Shown here one piece after another: positions 53,957 to 64,000 of a DNA stretch of 64,000 nt. The notes beneath the pieces were generated by a model, which was not told the DNA's origin, ran no database searches, and saw nothing but the letters and a program-made list of their open reading frames with translations. The first letter of the stretch is position 1; each line of letters begins with the position of its first letter. The DNA lies in NCBI GenBank assembly GCA_016708825.1, contig JADJEZ010000004.1, positions 1 through 64,000 on the forward strand. Reading direction: 5' to 3'. The DNA is from Betaproteobacteria bacterium (GTDB lineage Bacteria > Pseudomonadota > Gammaproteobacteria > Burkholderiales > Usitatibacteraceae). The position numbers and the translations under genes are program-made.

Positions 53957-54583
53957 TTGAGAGACGAATACCAGGGGCCGGTGGGCCTCGGTCTCATCCC
54001 GATGGTGATCGAGCAGTCGGGGCGGGGCGAGCGCGCCTACGACATCTACTCGCGCCTGCTGAAGGAGCGCGTGATCTTCCTCGTGGGCCCGATCAACGAC
54101 GGCATGGCGAACCTGATCGTGGCGCAACTGCTCTTCCTCGAGAGCGAGAACCCGGACAAGGACATCAACCTCTACATCAACTCCCCGGGCGGCAGCGTCT
54201 CCTCGGGGCTCGCGATCTACGACACGATGCAGTTCATAAAGCCCGACGTGTCCACCCTGTGCACGGGCCTCGCGGCCAGCATGGGCGCGTTCCTGCTCGC
54301 CGCGGGCGCCAAGGGCAAGCGCTTCGTCCTGCCCAATTCGCGCGTGATGATCCACCAGCCCTCGGGCGGATTCTCGGGGCAGGCTTCCGACATCGAGATC
54401 CACGCGAAGGAGGTCCTCTTCCTCAAGCGGCGCCTGAACGAGATGATGGCGCAGCACACCGGCCAGCCGATCGACGTGATCGACCGCGACACCGACCGCG
54501 ACAATTTCATGGGTGCGGAAGAAGCGGTAAAGTACGGGCTGGTCGACAAGATCCTCAAGACCCGCGCGCAGGCCGCGGCTTGA
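53957..54583 (+). CDS. clpP: ATP-dependent Clp protease proteolytic subunit
   Basis: Serine protease tetradecamer partnered with ClpX. 208 residues from TTG 53957; GAGGAG lies 7 bases upstream. Catalytic Ser is in GLAASMGAFLLAAG, His in SRVMIHQPSGG, Asp in the DRDTDRDNFM region. The processing context LGLIPMVIEQSGRGERAYD is typical. clpX follows after 19 bp. Confidence 0.96.
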   Translation: MRDEYQGPVGLGLIPMVIEQSGRGERAYDIYSRLLKERVIFLVGPINDGMANLIVAQLLFLESENPDKDINLYINSPGGSVSSGLAIYDTMQFIKPDVSTLCTGLAASMGAFLLAAGAKGKRFVLPNSRVMIHQPSGGFSGQASDIEIHAKEVLFLKRRLNEMMAQHTGQPIDVIDRDTDRDNFMGAEEAVKYGLVDKILKTRAQAAA

Positions 54584-54602
54584 GGCCCGGGAGGGCAATC
54601 CG

Positions 54603-55871
<1,269 letters not shown>

Positions 55872-55906
55872 CGCCCCGGCAGCCAAGTGCAGCGCCGCGG
55901 CCGGGG

Positions 55907-55935
55907 CTTGATCGCGAGCCCCCGAGCCCCCATGT
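55907..55935 (+). promoter_or_regulatory. Sigma-32 (heat shock) promoter before lon
   Basis: CTTGATC (55907-55913), 14-base spacer, CCCCATGT (55928-55935). This fits the RpoH consensus CTTGAAA...CCCCATnT closely, at a typical distance of 30 bases from the ATG of a classical heat-shock gene. Confidence 0.7.
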
Positions 55936-55964
55936 AATCGCCTGACGTTCCCCAGGAAACCGCC

Positions 55965-58376
<2,412 letters not shown>

Positions 58377-58406
58377 CCCATTCGAATCCTCTCCAGGGAG
58401 CAAGAC

Positions 58407-58679
58407 GTGAACAAATCGGATCTTATCGAGGCGATCGCCAAGAGCGCCGACATCTCCAAGGCGGCCGCGGGCCGCGCGCTCGAAGGTGCGCTGGCGGCGA
58501 TCAGGACTTCGCTGCGCAAGGGCGGCACCGTGAGCCTGGTGGGCTTCGGCACTTTCCACGTGGGCAGGAGAGCCTCGCGGTCGGGGCGCAATCCGCGCAC
58601 CGGGGCCCCCATCAAGATCAAGGCTGCCAAGGTGCCCAAGTTCCGCGCTGGAAAAGCACTGCGCGATGCGCTAAACTGA
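58407..58679 (+). CDS. hupB: DNA-binding protein HU-beta
   Basis: Nucleoid protein of 90 residues starting with GTG 58407. Start MNKSDLIEAIAKSADISKAA, the beta-arm signature GFGTFHVGRRASRSGRNPRT and the C-terminal FRAGKALRDALN are typical. AGGGAG lies 8 bases upstream. Confidence 0.96.
   Translation: MNKSDLIEAIAKSADISKAAAGRALEGALAAIRTSLRKGGTVSLVGFGTFHVGRRASRSGRNPRTGAPIKIKAAKVPKFRAGKALRDALN
58649..58677 (+). promoter_or_regulatory. Possible promoter of the tRNA-Val/tRNA-Asp pair
   Basis: TGGAAA (58649-58654), 17-base spacer, TAAACT (58672-58677), ending 19 bases before tRNA-Val and overlapping the hupB 3' end. Both boxes deviate from consensus. Confidence 0.3.
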
Positions 58680-58696
58680 CGGGCTTCCCGGGTGCC

Positions 58697-58772
58697 GGGT
58701 GCTTAGCTCAGTTGGTAGAGCGTCGCCCTTACAAGGCGAAAGTCGGGGGTTCGAGCCCCTCAGCACCCACCA
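58697..58772 (+). tRNA. tRNA-Val (anticodon TAC)
   Basis: GGGTGCT acceptor strand pairs with AGCACCC, CCA encoded. Anticodon stem-loop CGCCC TTACAAG GGCG region gives TAC. 76 bases. Confidence 0.96.
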
Positions 58773-58835
58773 GCAGTCGCCGGTCGCGCCACCGGGCCCG
58801 CGAGAGCGGCGCACGCGGGGGCCGGAATCGCTTAA

Positions 58836-58912
58836 GGAGTGGTAGTTCAGTTGGTTAGAATACCGGCCTGTCACGCCGGGGGTCGCGGGTTCGAGTCCCG
58901 TCCACTCCGCCA
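58836..58912 (+). tRNA. tRNA-Asp (anticodon GTC)
   Basis: GGAGTGG acceptor strand pairs with CCACTCC, then G and encoded CCA. Anticodon loop CTGTCAC gives GTC. 77 bases. Probably co-transcribed with tRNA-Val and ended by the terminator that follows. Confidence 0.96.
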
Positions 58913-58920
58913 GTCCACCA

Positions 58921-58949
58921 GGGCGAACCCGTGCGGGTTCGCCCTTTTT
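58921..58949 (+). terminator. Intrinsic terminator after tRNA-Asp
   Basis: GGGCGAACCC, loop GTGC, GGGTTCGCCC, then TTTTT. Perfect 10-bp stem. Confidence 0.9.
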
Positions 58950-58989
58950 GCTTGAACGCCCGGATGCCGGGCAAGAGGCACAGATCGCC

Positions 58990-60896
58990 ATGCTCGTCCA
59001 GATCCGAAACTTGATCCAATACAAGATCGTCAAGTACCTCTTCGCGATCTTCCTCATCATTCCCTTCGGCCTATTCGGCATCGACTACTACTTCCGCACT
59101 CCCCTGGGCGGCGACACGATCGCCACGGTGGGCCGGTTGCGGGTGAGCCAGGGCGACTTCGACCAGGCGCTGCGGCAGCAGCAGGAGACGCTCCAGGCGC
59201 AGTTCGGGCGCAACTTCGATGCCTCCCTCATGGAGAATCCGGACTTGCGGCGCGGCGTCCTGACCGCGTGATCAACGAGCGCTTGATCGCGCTCGGCGCC
59301 GAGCGTGCCGGCGTGCGGATCGACGACAAGCAGTTGCGCGAGCGCATCGCGGCCGAGCCCGCCTTCCAGGAGGGCGGGAAGTTCTCCCGGGAGCGCTACG
59401 AGGCCATCGCCCGCTCGCAGGGCTACAGCGTCGTGGGCTTCGACGAACGCCTGCGCGAGGACATGCGGCTCACGCGCTACCGCGACGCGATCTTGCAGAC
59501 CGCGATCGTTCCGCGCACGACCCTGGAGGGGTTCATCCGCCTGTCGGAACAGAGCCGCGAGGTGAGCGTCGTGAACGTGGGCCCGGAGGCTTTCCTGGCG
59601 GACGTGAAGCCGGCCGAGAGCGACCTGAAGGCGTACTACGGCGCCCGGGCCGGTGAATTCGCCGTTCCCGAGCAGGTGCGCGTCGAGTACGTCGAACTCT
59701 CGCTCGACGCGCTGGCGGCCCGGTCGCCGGTGGACCCGGAGGACGTGCGGAAATTCTACGAATCGAACAAGGTGCGTTTCGTGCAGCGCGAGGAGCGGCG
59801 CGCGAGCCACATCCTGCTCTCCGTGAAGCCCGAAGCCACGCAAGTCGAGAAAAAGGCGATCGAGACGAAGGCGGCGGAACTCGCGGCGGCGCTGAAAGCC
59901 AAGCCGGCGGGATTCGCGCAGGCCGCGAAGCAGCAGTCGCAGGACCCCGGCTCCGCCGCGCAAGGCGGCGACCTGGGCTTCTTCGCGCGCGGCGCGATGG
60001 TCAAGCCTTTCGAGGACGCGGCGTTCGCGGCAAAGAAGGACGAGATCGTGGGGCCCGTGCTTTCGGACTTCGGCTACCACGTGATCCGCGTGACCGACGT
60101 GAAGCCGGAGAAGGGCAAGAGCCTCGCCGAGGCCTCCCCGGAGATCGAGGCGGAAATAAAGAAGGGCGCGGCCGCCCGCCGGTTCGCGGAGATCGCCGAG
60201 GGCCTCACGAACATGGTCTACGAGCAGTCGACGAGCCTGAAGCCCGCCGCGGACACGTTCAAGCTGGCCATCCAGCAATCGGGCTGGTTCTCCCGCAATG
60301 CCGGCGCGCCGCCGCTCCTCGCCAACCCGAAGCTCCTCGCGGAGATCTTCTCGGACAACACCATCCGGTCGAAACGCAACACCGCCGCCATCGAGGTGGC
60401 GCCGAGCGTGCTCGTGGCCGCGCGGGTGATCGAGCACAAGGCGGCGGACCAGCGGCCCTTCGAGTCCGTGCGTGCGGCGATCGAAAGCCGCTACAAGCGC
60501 GACGAGGCCCTCAAGCGCGCGACCGCCGATGGCGAGGCGAAACTGAAGGCCGCCGTCGAGGGCAAGGACGCGGGGCTCAAATGGCCCGAGCCGCTCGCCG
60601 TGAGTCGCCAGAAGCCCGGCGGGCTCCCCCCGCAGGTGCTGGACAAGATCTTCCGCGCCGACGGGAAGAAGCTCCCGGCCGTGGTCGGGATCGCCACGCC
60701 GGCGGGCTACTCGCTGGTGCGCGTCACCAAGGTGATCGACGTCGACTCCATCGACGACGCGAAGCGCAAGGGCCTCTCGGAGCAGCTGCGCCAGACGGTC
60801 GCCTTGAGCGAGATCGAGTCCGCGTTGAGGAGCCTGCGGGAGCGCATCGGGGTGGAAGTGCGCAAGGAAGCCCTCGAACGCAAGCCCGGCTCGTAG
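58990..60896 (+). CDS. ppiD: Periplasmic chaperone / peptidyl-prolyl isomerase PpiD (one-base deletion)
   Basis: SurA-like chaperone anchored at the Sec translocon. N-terminal membrane helix (KYLFAIFLIIPFGLFGIDYY), SurA_N-type segments, and a parvulin domain (RASHILLSVKPEA, QGGDLGFFARGAMVKPFEDA). One base is missing at 59268 (GCGTGATC for GCG-CTG-ATC), which creates a false stop after RRGVLTA. The next frame begins INERLIALGAERAGV. Corrected length 635, as usual. It follows hupB and two tRNAs. Confidence 0.93.
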
Positions 60897-60923
60897 GTCC
60901 CACGGCGGGGCCGCGGACCCCGG

Positions 60924-61712
60924 TTACTCCTCGCCCAGGCCTGCCGTGGTCGTGCTGAACCCCGCGTCCACGTAGGTGACCTCGCCGGTGATCCCGCTGG
61001 CGAGGTCCGAGAGCAGGAAGGCGGCCACGTTTCCGACCTCTTCGGCCGTCACGTTCCGGCGCAGCGGCGCATTCTTCTCGACGAAGCGGAAGATCTTCCC
61101 GAAATCGCCGATCCCTGCGGCTGCGAGCGTCTTGATCGGGCCGGCGGAGATCGCGTTCACGCGAATGCCCTGGGGTCCCAGGCCCGCGGCCAGGTAGCGC
61201 ACGCAGGCCTCGAGGCTCGCCTTGGCGAGCCCCATGACGTTGTAGCGGGGGATGGAGCGCGTGGAGCCCAGGTAGGAGAGCGTGACGATCGACCCGTGGC
61301 GCCCGTGCATGAGGGGGGCCGCACCCCTGGCCAGGGCCGCGAGGCTGTAGCTCGAGATGTCATGGGCGATCCGGAAGGACTCCCGGGTGACGCTTTCGTG
61401 GAACGCCCCCTTCAGGGCCTCCCGGGGCGCGAACGCGATTGCGTGCACGAGGCCGTCGAGACCGTCCCAGCGCGCGGCCAGGCTCGTGAACAGGGCATCG
61501 ATCTGGGCGTCGTCAGCGACGTCGCAGGGAAGGATGGGCGCGTCGCCGAACTCCCGGGCGAGTTCGATCACGCGATCCTTGATACCCTCGCCCTGGTAGG
61601 TGAAGGCGAGCTCCGCACCCTCGCGGTGGAGCGCCCGGGCCACGCCGTAGGCGATGGATCGGCTCGAGAGCATCCCCGTGACGAGGACGCGCTTGCCTTG
61701 CATGAACCCCAT
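60924..61712 (-). CDS. fabI: Enoyl-[acyl-carrier-protein] reductase (NADH)
   Basis: Last reduction of type II fatty-acid synthesis. 262 residues. Start MGFMQGKRVLVTGMLSSRS at ATG 61712, with AAAGGA upstream. The catalytic Tyr-x6-Lys is in RYNVMGLAKASLE, preceded by LSYLGSTRSIP. NAISAGPIKTLAAAGI and the C-terminal SGITGEVTYVDAGFST are typical. It converges with ppiD and diverges from the solute-binding gene. Confidence 0.95.
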   Translation of the reverse strand: MGFMQGKRVLVTGMLSSRSIAYGVARALHREGAELAFTYQGEGIKDRVIELAREFGDAPILPCDVADDAQIDALFTSLAARWDGLDGLVHAIAFAPREALKGAFHESVTRESFRIAHDISSYSLAALARGAAPLMHGRHGSIVTLSYLGSTRSIPRYNVMGLAKASLEACVRYLAAGLGPQGIRVNAISAGPIKTLAAAGIGDFGKIFRFVEKNAPLRRNVTAEEVGNVAAFLLSDLASGITGEVTYVDAGFSTTTAGLGEE

Positions 61713-61824
61713 TTCGGGTGTCCTTTCCCAGTAGAATTGCGGCAATTTTCGGCGACGGACGGGGTCGAATTCTATCGCATTCCCGCCCCCGTCCCCGCCA
61801 ACGCAATCCGGAGGACCGATACAG

Positions 61825-63641
61825 ATGAAGCTCGCGCGCCTCATTGCCTTCCTTGGCGCCGCCCTGGCCGCCGCCGTGCCGGCCGTCGCGGCCGACCCGA
61901 CCCGGGTGTTTCGCTACGCCTTCGAGGTGGCCGAGACGGGATTCGACCCGGCCGAGATCTCGGACCTGTATTCCTCCAACGTGATCGCGAACATCTTCGA
62001 CCCGCCGCTTTCCTACGACTACCTGGCGCGTCCCATCAAGTTGATCCCGAACACGCTCGTCTCGATGCCGGAAGTGACGGAGAACGGGACGCTCTACACG
62101 ATGCGCGTGAAACCCGGGATCTTCTTCGCGGACGATGCGGCGTTCAAGGGGGCGAGGCGCGAACTCACCGCCGAGGACTACGTCTATTCCATCAAGCGGC
62201 TCTTCGATCCGCGCCGCAAGTCCCCCAACCTGTACCTCTTCGAGGGCCAGATCGTCGGCATGGACGAGGTGCTGGCCGCCGCGCGGAAGAACAACCGGAT
62301 GGACTACGACGCCGCGGCCGAGGGCCTGCGGGCGCTGGACCGCTTCACGTTTCAGATCCGGCTGAAGCAGCCCAACTACAACTTCCTCTACTACCTCGCC
62401 TACTGCAACGTGACCTGCGCAGTCGCCCGCGAGGTCGTCGAGCACTACGGCGACCGCGTGGCCGAGCACCCGGTGGGCACCGGCCCCTTCCGCCTCGAGT
62501 TCTGGAAGCGCTCCTCGAAGATGGTCTTCGAGGCCAACCCGAACTACCGCGAGGAGTACTACGACGGCACGCCCGCCGAGGACGACGCCACCGCCCAGGC
62601 GATACTCGCCCGTCTCAAGGGCAAGCGCCTGCCGATGGTGGGCAAGGTGGAGGTCTACGTGATCGAGGAGCCGCAGCCGCGCTGGCTCGCCTTCCTGAAC
62701 AACGAACTCGACTTCCTCGAGCGCGTGCCCAACGACTTCGCCAACGTGGCCACGCCCAACAACCAGCTCGCGGCGAACCTGAGGAAGCGCGGCGTGACGA
62801 TGGAGCGCACGCCGGGCATGGAACTCACGTACTCGTACTTCGGGATGAAGGACCCGGTGGTCGGCGGCTACGAGCCGGAGAAGGTGGCGCTTCGAAGGGC
62901 GATCGTGCTGGGCCAGGACGTCGGGACGGAGATCCGCATCCCGCGCAAGAACCAGGCGATCGCGGCCCACAGCCCCATCGGGCCCGGTGCGCTGGGCTAC
63001 GACCCGCATTTCCGCTCCACCGCCACGGAGTACAACCCGGCCAAGGCGAAGGCGCTGCTCGACATGTACGGCTACCTCGACTGCGATGCGGACGGCTGGC
63101 GCGACCTCCCGCGCGCCAGCGGCAACGGGAGTGCAAGCCCTTCACGGTGGAGTACGCCTCCGCACCGGGCGCGCAGCAGAAGCCGCTCGACGAGAACTGG
63201 AAGAAGAACATGGACGCCATCGGCATCAACATGACGTTCAAGAAGGCCAAGTGGCCCGATCTCCTCAAGGAGAGCAAGGCGGGCAAGCTGCAGATGTGGG
63301 GCCTTGGATGGAGCGCGGCCATCCCGGACGCGGATTCCTTCTTCGTGATGCTCTACGGGCCCAACGCCGGGCAGGCCAACCATTCGCGCTTCAGCAGGCC
63401 GGAGTTCGACCGCCTCTACGAGGAGGCCAAGCGCCTGCCGGACGGCCCGGAGCGCAATGCGATCTACCGCGAGATGAACCGGCTTTTCCTCGTCTACGCG
63501 CCCTGGCGCCTTGGCGTGCACCGCATCTACACGGACCTCTCGCAGCCCTGGACCGTCGGCTTCAAGCGCCACCCCGTGATGCGGGCGTTCTGGAAGCAGA
63601 TCGACATCGATCTTCCCGTGCTCGCGACTGCGAGTCGGTAG
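61825..63641 (+). CDS. Peptide-type ABC transporter solute-binding protein (one-base deletion)
   Basis: SBP family 5 (oligopeptide/nickel class). Signal peptide (ARLIAFLGAALAAAVPAVAA), N-terminal lobe (FDPAEISDLYSSNVIANIFD, PEVTENGTLYTMRVKPGIFF), the family signature VGTGPFRLEFWKR and a C-terminal lobe (LQMWGLGWSAAIPDADSFFV). One base is missing near 63130 between RASGNGS and CKPFTVEYASAP. Corrected length 605. No permease or ATPase gene is in view. A paralogue follows 8 bp later. Substrate cannot be deduced. Confidence 0.88.
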
Positions 63642-63649
63642 GCGGCCCG

Positions 63650-64000
63650 ATGCATCTCGCCGCCACCGTGGGCTTCGGCTCGACCGCCGCTGCGCTCGTA
63701 GTCGCGGCCCTCGCGTTCGCGCTGCCGGCCGCGGCCGCCCCGCTGAAGGTCCTGCGCGTCCCGTTCCTGATCGCGGAGACCAACTTCGACCCCGCCTTCG
63801 CCTCGGACACCTACTCCTTCACCGTGATCGACGAGATCCTCGAGCCGCCGCTCACCTACGACATGCTCGCGCGGCCCTACAAGTTGAAGCCCCAGACAGC
63901 CGAGGCGATGCCGGAGGTCACCGAGGGAGGGCGCGTCTACACCATCCGGTTGAAGCAAGGGCATCTACTTCACGGATGACCCCGCCTTCGGGGGGCGGCG
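63650..64000 (+). CDS. Second peptide-type solute-binding protein (partial, one-base insertion)
   Basis: Paralogue of the preceding gene, cut by the window end. Signal peptide (AALVVAALAFALPAAAA), then ETNFDPAFASDTYSFTVIDE, PPLTYDMLARPYKLKPQ and MPEVTEGGRVYTIRLKQG, closely matching the first protein. An extra base near 63958 (CAAGGGCATC) produces a false stop; the next frame continues IYFTDDPAFGG as expected. Tandem copies suggest duplication within an ABC uptake locus that continues to the right. Confidence 0.85.

Overview
The window comes from a GC-rich betaproteobacterium. The gene orders tilS-ndk-rlmN-pilF-rodZ-ispG-hisS-yfgM-bamB-der-hfq-hflX-hflK-hflC-DUF2065-hisZ-purA, rnr-rlmB, rpsF-priB-rpsR-rplI-dnaB-alr-radA and tig-clpP-clpX-lon-hupB are characteristic of that class. 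hpnC-hpnD-hpnE show that it makes squalene, probably for hopanoids. Genus and family cannot be read from the sequence with confidence.

Layout. 1-18.9 kb: a nearly unbroken plus-strand housekeeping block (tRNA and rRNA modification, pilotin, cell shape, isoprenoid, His-tRNA, outer-membrane assembly, GTPases, Hfq, HflKC, purine and histidine synthesis, RNase R), with one tRNA-Leu(CAG) on the minus strand. 19.0-21.7 kb: a secreted two-domain M16 peptidase. 21.8-37.9 kb: an accessory island of three large minus-strand genes for exported repeat proteins: a beta-propeller/FG-GAP protein, an NHL/FG-GAP protein and a protein of about 3,240 residues joining a reprolysin-like zinc protease to about 21 Calx-beta domains. 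Sixteen of those domains lie in four tandem, nearly identical 1,422-bp units. 38.1-45.1 kb: a nucleotide-sugar epimerase, the S6/PriB/S18/L9 operon, dnaB, alr and radA. 45.1-48.5 kb (minus): a translationally coupled trio of membrane cyclase with PEGA domain, duplicated TssQ-like lipoprotein and tail-anchored Ser/Thr kinase. 48.6-52.4 kb (minus): hpnC-hpnD-hpnE plus an SDR. 52.5-64 kb: tRNA-Leu(TAG), trigger factor, ClpP, ClpX, Lon (with a sigma-32-type promoter), HU, tRNA-Val, tRNA-Asp, PpiD, FabI (minus) and two tandem peptide-type solute-binding proteins, the last cut by the window end.

Quality caveat. Many genes, including essential ones (hisS, der, purA, bamB, hflX), carry single-base insertions or deletions, mostly in short G/C runs. 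The repeats inside the window act as an internal control. The four tandem units measure 1422, 1423, 1422 and 1418 bp, and each reduces to exactly 1422 bp once the individual one-base differences are removed. The duplicated FG-GAP cassette has a different one-base loss in each copy. I therefore treat the frameshifts as sequence or assembly error and annotate each gene across its frames, stating where each break lies. rlmB is an exception: it lacks about 170 bp of its catalytic core.

The most unusual material is the island of giant repeat proteins, which exchange modules with each other, and the cyclase/lipoprotein/kinase operon.
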